DNA of 39,426 nt from Alistipes sp. (GCA_017465055.1 JAFTWZ010000007.1:1-39426); one strand, 5' to 3'; counted from the stretch's first letter, positions 26,376-38,045 are shown. Notes: generated from the sequence alone by a model not told the origin. Made by a program: numbers and translations.

Positions 26376-29186
26376 ATGAGAAACTTTAAAAACTATTTTA
26401 TTGCAGCTGTAGCCCTTGTGGCAGGCTTTGCAATAAGCGCGTGTACGCCCGACGACGTTGATGATAAGAAGGGCGGCAATACGACGGTTGAGGTGACCGT
26501 AGGCGACATCACGCCTAATGGTGCTACCATTACCGTAACAACCGAGGGTATCAAGGAGTATGCCTACATCCAGCGCGAGGATGCTATCGATGCAGCTGCT
26601 ATATTCGTGGCTGGCGAGAAGGTAACAATTGAGGCTACCGATGTAGCTACCACCAAGGAGATTAAGTTGCAGGGTCTTGAGCCTAACACTGGCTACAAGT
26701 ACTTCTTCGCATTCCGCAAGGCCGACAACGACATCTACGACGAGGTTAAGTGTGCTGAGTTTACCACAACAGGTTATGGCGACAACGTCTTGACCGTCGT
26801 TGAGCGCAAGCTCGATGGCTTCGCTATCCACGTGCAGGTGCCTGCCGAGGTTAAGGAGCGTGGCAATGCGTTGCGTTACTCTACATCGTCACTTCCTATG
26901 TACAACTACTCGAAGATTGAGGGCGGTATGGAGATCGATATGCTTCTCTACAACGCTCAGCAGTTTACCACCGAGGATAAGACCGTACGTTACGATGAGT
27001 ACTACAGCTACGAGCGTGATGAGGATGGCAACTTAATAGAGAATGGTGCTGGATATGCAGATCCTAAGGTTCCTGGTGAGCCTGGTGTATTCCTCATTGG
27101 TGAGTACGGCTATATGGACGATCCCAACGAGATGGTTGTCTATATGGATGGCGAGGTTAAGACTGTAAGCGTTGGCGAGGATGATCCCAAATTTGTCGAC
27201 TATATCTCAAATGCAATCTGGTCATACCCTGCAGGTTGGTCTGCTGGCTACTATATGCCTATTTACGACTGGAAGCGTTGGGTTGAGGAGGCTAAGAACA
27301 ACCCCGATGGCTACGACCCCGAGAAGTACTGGACTGGCTACTACGAGAAGCTCTATATCAACACTCAGGAGCCAGAGAAGTTGGCTGGTAACGTAGAGAT
27401 TAAGGTGACCGACAAGACTCCTATCGATGCTTGTATTACATTCACCGCTTCGGATGATGTACTCTTCTACAACTACTTCATCTGCACCGAGAGTGAGTAT
27501 CAGAACAATGTGATGCCACTGCTCGACAATAACGAGGATTATCTCCAGTGGTTTGTAGGTTCATACTTCGCTATGATGACATTTGGAACAGATGCAGGCA
27601 CAGGTGTTACAGAGCAGTGGCTTAAGGACGACTGGTTCGTGGATACTAAGGGTCTGGCAGGTCAGCAGATTCGTGTATTGGTAGCAGGTATTGGCGACAA
27701 CGATGGTACTAAGCAGTGCTTCAACTCGTTTACCTTCACTATGCCCGAGGTTACATTGCCAAAACCCGATGTTGTTATCACTCCTGTTGAGAGCGACAAC
27801 CCATATATCGTTACCTTCAACATCAAGAACCCCGACCTTACAAACCCCATTACCGAGGCATACTTCGCTTGTAACTACGTTCGTGAGTTCGACCAGATTC
27901 TTAAGGAGTACTCTTACACGTCGCTCCTCCAGACTATGGGTAACCCTCTTCACGTAGACAAGACCGCTATCGAGCAGATTAACTCTGAGGCAGGTTTCAA
28001 CTTCAGCATCGCTAGCCGCGAGAATGCTACAACACGTCTTGCAATGCTCGTTTACAACTGGGAGGGCTCGGGTAACAACCCCGATACTCCTGGCTCACAG
28101 GCTGTTGCCGAGTGTACTACTCCTAAGGCTAACTACCCCGTACGTGTAAACTCAGACTTGTTCACAACACTCTGCGGCGAGTGGGAGGCTACTGCTCCTA
28201 TGAAGGAGTGGATTAACGCTACCGAGACAGAGGAGGGCTACTGGAAGGCTGCTGGTAGCTACACTTCACCTGTAACGATTGCCGCTGGCATTGAGTATCC
28301 CGAGACGCTTCCTTCGGAGGTTTACGATATCTACGAGGAGTGGGGTATCGACCGCGACAAGACCGATGCACTCTACGAGGAGTTCGTAACATTGGCTAAG
28401 GATTACAACAACCGCACACGTGGTTTCAACCGTCTGTTGTGCCTCGGCTTTAACTTCGCTGATCCTGCTTATATGCTCAACGTTGTTCAGACACCTTACG
28501 ACCTCTTCATCTCAGACGAGTTTAGCTCGGCTACCGTAGCCGATATGTTCTACGACTTCGGTCCAAAGTGGAACCTCGAGATCGACTCTGAGGGTAATGT
28601 ATGGTTGCCTATCAACATCGAGCGTGAGTTCCCAATGTCGACATTCTACTTCGGTATGGACTACACATTCTATATGTTGGCTGTAGGTGAGAACTCATAT
28701 ATGGGCGCTCCTGTCTACAACAATAAGGGCGAGCTTGTTTGCGACTCTAAGTTCCCAGTAGAGGTATCTGAGGATGGCAACACTCTTACCATCAAGCCTA
28801 TCATCTACAACTATAAGGATGCTAATAATAACGATGCTGTTGAGACATACTATCCTTGCGTAGCACAGCTCCAGTACGGTATGGCTACTCCGCTTAACCC
28901 ACGTGTTAACGGCGAGATCGTTCTTAAGCGTAAGGGTGCTTCTACGCAGGCCGCTAAGGCTAACGCTTCGGTAGGCAAGGCTAACGTTCAGAGCGTTGAG
29001 TCATTCGGCCAAGCTCCTGTTGCTAAGCAGCGCACCTACTCGATGACTCCTCTCACAATCGACGAGACTAAGGTTCCAAAGCGTAACGTTCGCGAGACTC
29101 CTATCGATAACTCTGAGGAGGCTTACCACGCACGTGTTCGCAAGCTCTTCAAGCAGACCTACGGCTTCGACTTCCCTGCGAAGTAG
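26376..29186 (+). CDS. Large lipoprotein of unknown function with an N-terminal fibronectin-like domain
   Basis: I do not recognise a family for the full length. The 936-residue protein starts with a lipoprotein signal ending AISAC, followed by an acidic spacer (TPDDVDDKKGG). A domain at about 38-135 has fibronectin type III-like features (GATITVTTEG, then GLEPNTGYKYFFAFRKA). The remainder is rich in Tyr, Asp and Asn and lacks catalytic motifs I can name. The last ~90 residues are basic and Ala/Lys-rich, ending FKQTYGFDFPAK. Codons such as AAC, CGT and GAG are strongly preferred, suggesting high expression. A surface adhesin or glycan-binding role is a guess. Confidence 0.75.
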   Translation: MRNFKNYFIAAVALVAGFAISACTPDDVDDKKGGNTTVEVTVGDITPNGATITVTTEGIKEYAYIQREDAIDAAAIFVAGEKVTIEATDVATTKEIKLQGLEPNTGYKYFFAFRKADNDIYDEVKCAEFTTTGYGDNVLTVVERKLDGFAIHVQVPAEVKERGNALRYSTSSLPMYNYSKIEGGMEIDMLLYNAQQFTTEDKTVRYDEYYSYERDEDGNLIENGAGYADPKVPGEPGVFLIGEYGYMDDPNEMVVYMDGEVKTVSVGEDDPKFVDYISNAIWSYPAGWSAGYYMPIYDWKRWVEEAKNNPDGYDPEKYWTGYYEKLYINTQEPEKLAGNVEIKVTDKTPIDACITFTASDDVLFYNYFICTESEYQNNVMPLLDNNEDYLQWFVGSYFAMMTFGTDAGTGVTEQWLKDDWFVDTKGLAGQQIRVLVAGIGDNDGTKQCFNSFTFTMPEVTLPKPDVVITPVESDNPYIVTFNIKNPDLTNPITEAYFACNYVREFDQILKEYSYTSLLQTMGNPLHVDKTAIEQINSEAGFNFSIASRENATTRLAMLVYNWEGSGNNPDTPGSQAVAECTTPKANYPVRVNSDLFTTLCGEWEATAPMKEWINATETEEGYWKAAGSYTSPVTIAAGIEYPETLPSEVYDIYEEWGIDRDKTDALYEEFVTLAKDYNNRTRGFNRLLCLGFNFADPAYMLNVVQTPYDLFISDEFSSATVADMFYDFGPKWNLEIDSEGNVWLPINIEREFPMSTFYFGMDYTFYMLAVGENSYMGAPVYNNKGELVCDSKFPVEVSEDGNTLTIKPIIYNYKDANNNDAVETYYPCVAQLQYGMATPLNPRVNGEIVLKRKGASTQAAKANASVGKANVQSVESFGQAPVAKQRTYSMTPLTIDETKVPKRNVRETPIDNSEEAYHARVRKLFKQTYGFDFPAK

Positions 29187-29207
29187 TGTAGCTTATGGTA
29201 ATACGAT

Positions 29208-29331
29208 AAGAGGCTGAATAAAAAGTGTATTTTGTCGTTATGCTCGCCTTCAAAATGCTCATTTACGCAAAGTAAACTCCGCTTTTTCAGGCTTCGCAAG
29301 CCTAAAACTACATCTTTTTATTCAACCTCTT
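29208..29331 (+). repeat. About 122-nt hairpin repeat, copy C
   Basis: Outer arms AAGAGG-TGAATAAAAAG and CTTTTTATTCA-CCTCTT enclose the same core as copies A and B (TGCTCATTTAC, loop, AGTAAACTCCG). The outer-stem sequence differs from copies A and B but still pairs. It lies 21 bp after a stop codon, as copy A follows murA. Confidence 0.8.
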
Positions 29332-29339
29332 GGCAAAAC

Positions 29340-29371
29340 GGGGATGGCAAATTTACTTTTTAGTCATCCCC
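29340..29371 (+). terminator. Terminator after the large lipoprotein gene
   Basis: GGGGATG and CATCCCC form a 7-bp stem around an 18-nt T-rich loop, followed by TTGTTG. It comes 8 bp after hairpin repeat C. Confidence 0.55.
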
Positions 29372-29436
29372 TTGTTGTATGTATAGGTGCAGATATCGCT
29401 ATATATAGTGTCATATCGCATAATCCGTGGCCGTAA

Positions 29437-29469
29437 GTTGTGTATATTGCATTTTTTTGCGTATATTTG
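29437..29469 (+). promoter_or_regulatory. Promoter of the nitroreductase-galactosidase operon
   Basis: GTTG at 29437-29440 and TATATTTG at 29462-29469 are 21 bp apart. The ATG follows after 20 nt. Confidence 0.6.
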
Positions 29470-29489
29470 CGATATATATATTCAGACTT

Positions 29490-33214
<3,725 letters not shown>

Positions 33215-33246
33215 TGTGGCCAGTTTGTCGACATACCACGATTTGT

Positions 33247-33278
33247 GATTGTAAATCTTGAAATAATATATACCTTTG
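33247..33278 (+). promoter_or_regulatory. Promoter upstream of the structured RNA
   Basis: ATTG at 33247-33250 and TACCTTTG at 33271-33278 are 20 bp apart. A transcript would begin near 33285. Confidence 0.6.
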
Positions 33279-33284
33279 TTGTGA

Positions 33285-33514
33285 TATTAACGCACTATGC
33301 CTATGTAGCATTGTAGAGTAACTGACATATAAAGTAGTAATAAACAGCATTTTAGCACTATATCAAAATCCCAAAAGTCTGGCAGCTTAATGGATAACGG
33401 TATGAATATTGCGGAGATGCTCGCGCTTCTGGCGCGGGCTTTCGGTTATTCTATCGTTGGGTAATGCCAGACACCTTGGGATGCGAGTACGCCGAATGTA
33501 CCGCGTCTTTTTTT
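33285..33514 (+). ncRNA. Candidate structured RNA or attenuator ahead of a small HTH gene
   Basis: Between a good promoter and an intrinsic terminator lies a rod-like fold at 33370-33480. The nested stems are CCCAA/TTGGG, GTCTGGCA/TGCCAGAC, AACGGTATGAATA/TATTCTATCGTT (one bulge) and GCTCGCGC/GCGCGGGC. The terminator is GATGCG-GTAC/GTACCGCGTC followed by seven Ts (33508-33514). It could be a standalone small RNA of about 230 nt or a leader controlling the gene at 33538. It lacks the SRP RNA domain and I do not recognise it as a known family; a 6S-like RNA is conceivable from the rod shape. Ends are estimated. Confidence 0.6.
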
Positions 33515-33537
33515 GTATGTACTAACAACAAAAGTGT

Positions 33538-33765
33538 ATGAAGAGCCCAGCAATAGGAGAGCTTATCAAGAGGGAGCTATCGCGCCAGGAGCGTACGGTG
33601 GTGTGGTTTGCCAACCGCCTATCGTGCGATAGAACCAACGTCTATCGCATCTTTGCCAAGAGGAGTCTCGATACTGAACTGCTCGTAAGAATATCTATTG
33701 TACTGGGGCACAACTTCTTTGCCGACATAGCCTCGGAGCTCGATAACGATCTGTCGAATAAATAG
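33538..33765 (+). CDS. Small XRE-like helix-turn-helix protein
   Basis: A protein of 75 residues that is little more than one HTH: VVWFANRLSCDRTNVYRIFAK, then LDTELLVRISIVLGHNFFADI, the usual XRE layout of a recognition helix followed by a packing helix. The start lies 23 nt after the T-run of an intrinsic terminator, so its expression probably depends on read-through. No toxin partner is adjacent. Similar stand-alone HTH proteins are common in Bacteroidetes; the target is unknown. Confidence 0.82.
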   Translation: MKSPAIGELIKRELSRQERTVVWFANRLSCDRTNVYRIFAKRSLDTELLVRISIVLGHNFFADIASELDNDLSNK

Positions 33766-33822
33766 CAACATAAGTGTCGCGCCTCCCACGATATAACTTA
33801 GCGTGATATTGACCTGCGTATT

Positions 33823-33865
33823 CCTATCTTTGTGATAGGTAAGTGTCGGCGCTGTTCTGCCGACA
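33823..33865 (+). promoter_or_regulatory. Promoter with overlapping palindrome and leader hairpin
   Basis: The -7 box TATCTTTG (33825-33832) lies inside CCTATC-TTTGT-GATAGG (33823-33839). TGTCGGC/GCCGACA (33844-33850, 33859-33865) forms a 7-bp leader hairpin 24 bases before the ATG. The -33 region is weak. Control by a repressor or RNA structure is inference. Confidence 0.45.
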
Positions 33866-33889
33866 ATTGAATATCATAACAAGTTATAT

Positions 33890-34867
33890 ATGAGGCGTTT
33901 ATTATCAATTTTAATCTTTCTTGCGCTCGGCGTTGTAGCTACTGAGGCTCAGAGCGTGGACTACTCTGTTGTTAATGCTACCGAGGAGCGAGGCATCGAC
34001 TTTATGCAGGTCACGCTGCCTAACGACTATGTCTGTATGCCTGTGGTCAGTCGTCGGGGTGGCGAGATAAGCTGGCTCTCGAATCGCATTCTCGATATAT
34101 CGGTCGATGGCAAGAGTATTGCCTACGTATCGGCGCGCAATGGCTCGACAAATATATTTATTAAGGAGCTCGGCAAGCAGGGCGGCTCTACGCAGCGCAC
34201 CAATCGCCAGGCCATCATCGACTTCTCGTACTCTCCCGATGGTAAGTCGATAGTATTCTCGGAGAGCCGAGGTGCTACGAATCAGATATTTCTAACAGAT
34301 GCCACCACGGGCTACGTATGTCGTCAGATTACCACGTCGAATCTCGACTACTCGCCTATCTACACCTCGAAGATGGATAAGATTCTCTTCTCGCGTATGG
34401 AGAATAACGGTGTGGCTATCTGGGGCTACGATGTCAAGAGTAACTTTCTTTCGAGCTACTCGTCGGGTATGAACCCCTGCCCTGTGGCCAATAGCGAGGT
34501 CTACCTATGCGTGCGCGTTAGTAGCGGTGGCCGTGGCGAGATATGGAAGATAAACTACCGTACGGGTGTCGAGGAGTGTATCGTTTCCGACCCCTCGAGG
34601 AGCTTTACTACGCCTATGCTATCGCCCGATGGCAAGTGGATAGTCTTTGTTGGCGAGAGCGATATTATTGCGCCCGATTTTGTCTATAAGAATACGGATA
34701 TCTACGCCTGTCGTATCGATGGTACGGGTATGGCGCAGCTTACCTACCACGCTGCCGACGATCTCAGCCCAGTGTGGAGTCGTTGCGGTCGGTATATCTA
34801 CTTTATCTCGCAGCGTGGTAGCGCCTCGGCTACTGCGAATATTTGGCGTATGCCATTTGTCTACTAA
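33890..34867 (+). CDS. TolB-like beta-propeller (PD40) protein, secreted
   Basis: The protein has 325 residues with a signal peptide ending near EAQS. WD40-like PD40 repeats are visible at ILDISVDGKSIAYVSAR, IDFSYSPDGKSIVFSES, TPMLSPDGKWIVFVGES and LSPVWSRCGRYIYFISQ, each followed by an N-I-F/W-type strand. It is periplasmic or outer-membrane associated and lacks a TonB-box or peptidase domain, so it is a scaffold or binding protein, not an enzyme I can name. The beta-barrel gene follows after 51 nt, probably in the same operon, hinting at a joint envelope role. Confidence 0.82.
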   Translation: MRRLLSILIFLALGVVATEAQSVDYSVVNATEERGIDFMQVTLPNDYVCMPVVSRRGGEISWLSNRILDISVDGKSIAYVSARNGSTNIFIKELGKQGGSTQRTNRQAIIDFSYSPDGKSIVFSESRGATNQIFLTDATTGYVCRQITTSNLDYSPIYTSKMDKILFSRMENNGVAIWGYDVKSNFLSSYSSGMNPCPVANSEVYLCVRVSSGGRGEIWKINYRTGVEECIVSDPSRSFTTPMLSPDGKWIVFVGESDIIAPDFVYKNTDIYACRIDGTGMAQLTYHAADDLSPVWSRCGRYIYFISQRGSASATANIWRMPFVY

Positions 34868-34918
34868 GGTGTCGAATCACAAACAATTTTTACTATAAAC
34901 TTTAAAACATTTAACACT

Positions 34919-35683
34919 ATGAAGAGACTTTACTATCTTTTGGTCGTTGCATTTGTGGCTATGGCTACTAACGCCTCGGCGCAGTTTGTGCAGAGCTCTG
35001 GCGAGCAGAACTCTATGAGCACCACTACCGCAAATAGTGGCTCGGATTTCTTTAAGAAGATGCCATCGAGCGATTACAATCGCTTCTATATCGGCTATAA
35101 CCCTACTAAGATTAAGTGGGAGGATTACCAGAGCCAGAATGAGGCACGTAGGCCATTTAAGAATGGTATTACCGTAGGATATCTCCACGCCAGCAACCTT
35201 GTTAGGAATGTTCCTCTCTATCTGGAGTATGGTGCTAACTTTATGTACTCTTTCGGTAAGGATGAGGATAGCGAGGATGGTTTTAAGGAGACGGTAAAGG
35301 GTAATATGTACTCTATAAATGTGCCAGTTAATTTGGCCCTGCGCCTCTCATTTAATAACGATAAGGTAGCTGTTACTCCCTATTTGGGCCTTAATTTCCG
35401 ACTTAATGTAGCTGGTAACTTGAAATACGAGGAATCATATAGGGGCAATAATGAGACTGAGACTTATAAACTCTTTGATAGCTCTGATGATGACGATGCT
35501 ATGGGCGACTACGCCTTTAAGCGTTTCCAAGCAGGATTCAACGTAGGTATTGGTCTTACCTTTAGGTCAGTATATTTGGGTGTAGGCTATGTTGTAGACT
35601 TCTCTAAGATTGCTGATTATGACGATGACTATCACGTTGGCAAACTTGGAGTTACCACGATATCATTGGGTATAGCATTCTAA
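34919..35683 (+). CDS. Outer-membrane beta-barrel protein (OmpA/PorT-like fold)
   Basis: The protein has 254 residues with a signal peptide cleaved at NASAQF. It has alternating amphipathic strands (VPLYLEYGANFMYSFG, YSINVPVNLALRLSF, VAVTPYLGLNFRLNVAG, FQAGFNVGIGLTF, VYLGVGYVVDFS) and a C-terminal strand ending in Phe (TTISLGIAF), typical of small barrels of 8-10 strands. The DSSDDDDAMGD stretch is a likely acidic loop. Function unknown. It follows the propeller gene by 51 nt, and a hairpin lies after its stop. Confidence 0.82.
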   Translation: MKRLYYLLVVAFVAMATNASAQFVQSSGEQNSMSTTTANSGSDFFKKMPSSDYNRFYIGYNPTKIKWEDYQSQNEARRPFKNGITVGYLHASNLVRNVPLYLEYGANFMYSFGKDEDSEDGFKETVKGNMYSINVPVNLALRLSFNNDKVAVTPYLGLNFRLNVAGNLKYEESYRGNNETETYKLFDSSDDDDAMGDYAFKRFQAGFNVGIGLTFRSVYLGVGYVVDFSKIADYDDDYHVGKLGVTTISLGIAF

Positions 35684-35699
35684 ATTGTGAACTTGGCGC

Positions 35700-35745
35700 A
35701 AGGCCGGCTAAAAGAGATTTGGTCGGCCTTATGCTTTAATTTTAA
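35700..35745 (+). terminator. Terminator of the propeller-barrel operon
   Basis: AAGGCCG and CGGCCTT form a stem around a 17-nt loop, followed by the T-rich stretch ATGCTTTAATTTTAA. Read-through to the lipoprotein gene 80 bp on is possible. Confidence 0.6.
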
Positions 35746-35767
35746 TCTTGTTAAGTAAAAGAAGATA

Positions 35768-36634
35768 ATGAAAAACGTAAAAGTAAATATACTATTGGCT
35801 CTATTAGCCATTGTAGGTTTGTCGCTGTCGTGTACGACTGATAGCGATTCGGGTAGTGGCTCTGGGGGTAATAGCCGCCAGCGTGTGGTCTCGAAGATTA
35901 TATTCGAGGATGTTGAATTCGACGATACAAATGAGTATGCCTTTAAGTATGATAGCTACGGACGTATAACTCGTGTTACTCATACCGAGGACTCCTATGA
36001 TGAGATTTGCCATTATGAATATTATAGATATGGTTCTGGTAATGGTTTGGAGATATCTTGGGAAGAAGATGATGGTTATGTTTACGACATATATGATGCC
36101 ACACTTAATAATAAGGGCTATCTCTCGGAGGTGTACTACGAAGATGGAGATTATACTGATAAGTGGAGCTATACCTATGATTCAAAGGGTCGCTTGACAC
36201 GTATATACAATGTTTATGGTGAGTATGAGGAGAGTTGGAGCGAAGCTACATATAGCTGGAGTGGAGGCAATATCGTGGAAGTGAGATCTGAGTATGAAGA
36301 AGATTCAGGAGATTACAGCGAGACGATAGAGACACAGCTTAGCTATAATAGTAAGTCTATGGATATAGTTAACTTAGACCTTAATGCTGCTATAGGTGGA
36401 TGGTTCGAAGGTCTATATATTGATATCTGTGATGAGCACTATTGGGGCGATGGGCTCTGTGGCCAGAAGAGCAAGAACTTCTTGACTGGCTGGGTTGTTG
36501 ACGACGGAGAAGATGAGTGGGAGTATAGCCTAAAGTGGAGCTACGACGAGGATGGATATCCTGTGGAGGTTATCGTGAAGTCTGATAACCTTGAAGGTGG
36601 TTATTACCGCGTAAGCATAATATATAAATCGTAG
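35768..36634 (+). CDS. DUF4595-like lipoprotein with YD-type repeats
   Basis: The protein has 288 residues with a lipoprotein signal ending LSLSC (Cys22), then a Ser/Gly linker. Repeats of the form YDSYGRITRVTH, YDSKGRLTRIYN and YDEDGYPVEVIV resemble the RHS/YD-like repeats of DUF4595 lipoproteins common in Bacteroides. It is very acidic and Tyr-rich. The protein would be anchored in the outer membrane; no activity is known. It has more AT-rich codons than the genes to its left and is followed by a strong terminator. Confidence 0.75.
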   Translation: MKNVKVNILLALLAIVGLSLSCTTDSDSGSGSGGNSRQRVVSKIIFEDVEFDDTNEYAFKYDSYGRITRVTHTEDSYDEICHYEYYRYGSGNGLEISWEEDDGYVYDIYDATLNNKGYLSEVYYEDGDYTDKWSYTYDSKGRLTRIYNVYGEYEESWSEATYSWSGGNIVEVRSEYEEDSGDYSETIETQLSYNSKSMDIVNLDLNAAIGGWFEGLYIDICDEHYWGDGLCGQKSKNFLTGWVVDDGEDEWEYSLKWSYDEDGYPVEVIVKSDNLEGGYYRVSIIYKS

Positions 36635-36667
36635 CGAGCAACAAATCTCAAATTATCATTAAATACG

Positions 36668-36699
36668 CACCCCCGACCTTGTGGTCGGGGGTGTTGTTT
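36668..36699. terminator. Strong hairpin between convergent genes
   Basis: CACCCCCGACC and GGTCGGGGGTG form a perfect 11-bp stem with a TTGT loop, followed by TTGTTT on the plus strand. It probably ends the lipoprotein transcript and limits read-through from slyD. Confidence 0.85.
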
Positions 36700-36743
36700 A
36701 CAAGCAGTGGTCACTAACCACCGTCTATGTCGTATGCCGCAGA

Positions 36744-37298
36744 TTAGTTGCAGCCGCCGCAGTCGCAGCCCTCGCCACACTCGTGGTCGCCACAGCCACC
36801 ACCGCACTCGCCGCAGCCACAGCCACCGCCCATAACCTTAGCAAGATCCTCTGGTGTGGTCTCTACTACGTCGACAACATTAACGTCGAAGTTAAGGGTC
36901 TTGCCCGCCATAGGCGAGTTGAAGTCCATAACCACGGTCTCATCCTTAACCTCCTTAACTACGCCCATCATATGCTGACCATCGGCCGTAGCCATAGGAA
37001 TCTGGCTGCCTACGAAGAGGATATCCTCGGCAACCTTGCCATCCATCATAAATACGCTCTTAGGAAGCTCAACGATAGCCTCGGGGATAATCTCGCCGTA
37101 GCCATCCTTAGGCTCGAGCGTAAACGATACCTTCTCGCCTGGCTCCTTGCCCATAATAGCCTCCTCGAACTTAGGAAGCAACATTCCCAAGCCACAGATA
37201 AACTCAAGTGGCTGGCCTGGCATAGACTGGTCGGCAATCTGACCATCTACGGTGAGTGTATAATCTACTGATACCTTCTTACCATTCTCTACTTTCAT
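36744..37298 (-). CDS. slyD: SlyD-like FKBP peptidyl-prolyl isomerase with metal-binding tail
   Basis: The protein has 184 residues. The N-terminal FKBP half (VSVDYTLTVDGQIADQSMPG, then LEFICGLGMLLPKFEEAIMG) is interrupted by the SlyD insert-in-flap domain (about 70-130) and closes with LNFDVNVVDVVE. The last ~32 residues hold 8 Cys and 1 His in a Gly-rich run, like the nickel-binding tail of E. coli SlyD, although here Cys dominates over His. It is cytosolic and acts in proline isomerisation and possibly metal delivery. A full promoter match lies upstream. Confidence 0.92.
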   Translation of the reverse strand: MKVENGKKVSVDYTLTVDGQIADQSMPGQPLEFICGLGMLLPKFEEAIMGKEPGEKVSFTLEPKDGYGEIIPEAIVELPKSVFMMDGKVAEDILFVGSQIPMATADGQHMMGVVKEVKDETVVMDFNSPMAGKTLNFDVNVVDVVETTPEDLAKVMGGGCGCGECGGGCGDHECGEGCDCGGCN

Positions 37299-37344
37299 AT
37301 CTTAAAAAATCATTTATAGGTTAATACTCATTTTTTTTGCCCTG

Positions 37345-37375
37345 CAAAGATAGCGACTTAGATGCGAGTTGCAAA
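37345..37375 (-). promoter_or_regulatory. Promoter of slyD
   Basis: On the minus strand TTTG (37375-37372) and TATCTTTG (37352-37345) are 19 bp apart, a full consensus match. The leader is about 40 nt. Confidence 0.75.
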
Positions 37376-37465
37376 ATTTGAGAGCTAAATTAATCATAAA
37401 AAGGGGTAATTTTGTGTAAAACCGATATGTAATGATGTCAAGATAATGTGTTGGTCGCAGTCATT

Positions 37466-37585
37466 GGAGGGCCATACCAGTAGACTCGAGGCATTAAGCG
37501 CGCCCTTTATCCCATCAATCTCGCTGAAAACCACGTGTAAGCGCCTCTTGCAATCCTGAAAGAAGTATACTGGTAGAAGCCCTCC
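37466..37585 (+). ncRNA. Candidate structured RNA between slyD and the tRNA cluster
   Basis: Nested inverted repeats GGAGGGC/GCCCTCC (37466, 37579), ACCAGTA/TACTGGT (37476, 37568) and GAGGC/GCCTC (37488, 37543) give a branched fold of 120 nt. A -7 box TAATTTTG lies at 37407-37414. No U-run follows. The strand is not certain. No open frame of note is present and I do not recognise the family. Confidence 0.45.
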
Positions 37586-37699
37586 TGCGCTATTAATAAT
37601 ATATATAGGTATAAGGATATAATGTTGCCTAAATGGAAAAAAATTGGGGGTAATTGAAAAAAAAGTGAGCTTACTGTTTCGCGTTTCATAAATTAGTTA

Positions 37700-37707
37700 T
37701 ATATTTG
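37700..37707 (+). promoter_or_regulatory. Upstream promoter box of the tRNA-tuf cluster
   Basis: TATATTTG matches the -7 consensus; TTTC lies 19 bp upstream in the -33 position. It would add about 140 nt of leader ahead of the first tRNA. Confidence 0.5.
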
Positions 37708-37800
37708 CACTCGATTTTCCGCTATAAGCACGTGAGTGTCGAGCGGTGAGTTCTTTGAAAGGGGCAGGATAAAGATTTTTTAAAAAAAGTCCGCAAAAAA

Positions 37801-37831
37801 TTTGCAGGTTTAAAAAATGTTTGTACCTTTG
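37801..37831 (+). promoter_or_regulatory. Main promoter of the tRNA-tuf cluster
   Basis: TTTG at 37801-37804 and TACCTTTG at 37824-37831 are 19 bp apart, a perfect match. The first tRNA begins 19 bases further on. Confidence 0.8.
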
Positions 37832-37850
37832 CATCCCGGTAAGGTCAAAT

Positions 37851-37924
37851 GCCGATGTAGCTCAGTTGGCCAGAGCAGCTGATTTGTAATCAGCTGGTCG
37901 GGGGTTCGAATCCCTCCATCGGCT
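37851..37924 (+). tRNA. tRNA-Thr (anticodon TGT)
   Basis: The acceptor arms GCCGATG and CATCGGC pair fully, the anticodon stem is CTGAT/ATCAG around TGT, and GGTTCGAATCC forms the T arm. CCA is not encoded. It is the first of three tRNA genes leading to tuf. Confidence 0.96.
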
Positions 37925-37962
37925 CTTATGACTGCGAGTTGGAAACAGCTCAAGGAGATATC

Positions 37963-38045
37963 GGGAAGATACCAGAGTGGCCAAATGGGGCAGACTGTAA
38001 ATCTGCTGGCTTATGCCTTCGGTGGTTCGAATCCATCTCTTCCCA
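37963..38045 (+). tRNA. tRNA-Tyr (anticodon GTA)
   Basis: The acceptor arms GGGAAGA and TCTTCCC pair, the anticodon stem is CAGA/TCTG around TGTAA, and the long variable arm is that of a class II tRNA. CCA is not encoded. Confidence 0.95.

Noticed and set aside
33370-33480. SRP (4.5S) RNA
   Set aside because: The rod shape fits but the conserved symmetric and asymmetric loops and the tetraloop of SRP domain IV are absent.
36681-37271. 196-codon plus-strand open frame opposite slyD
   Set aside because: Antisense shadow of a well-supported slyD gene that has its own consensus promoter.
37851-37924. tRNA-Thr as the attachment site of the conjugative element
   Set aside because: The tRNA is 24 kb from the integrase with housekeeping genes between, and there is no integrase beside it.
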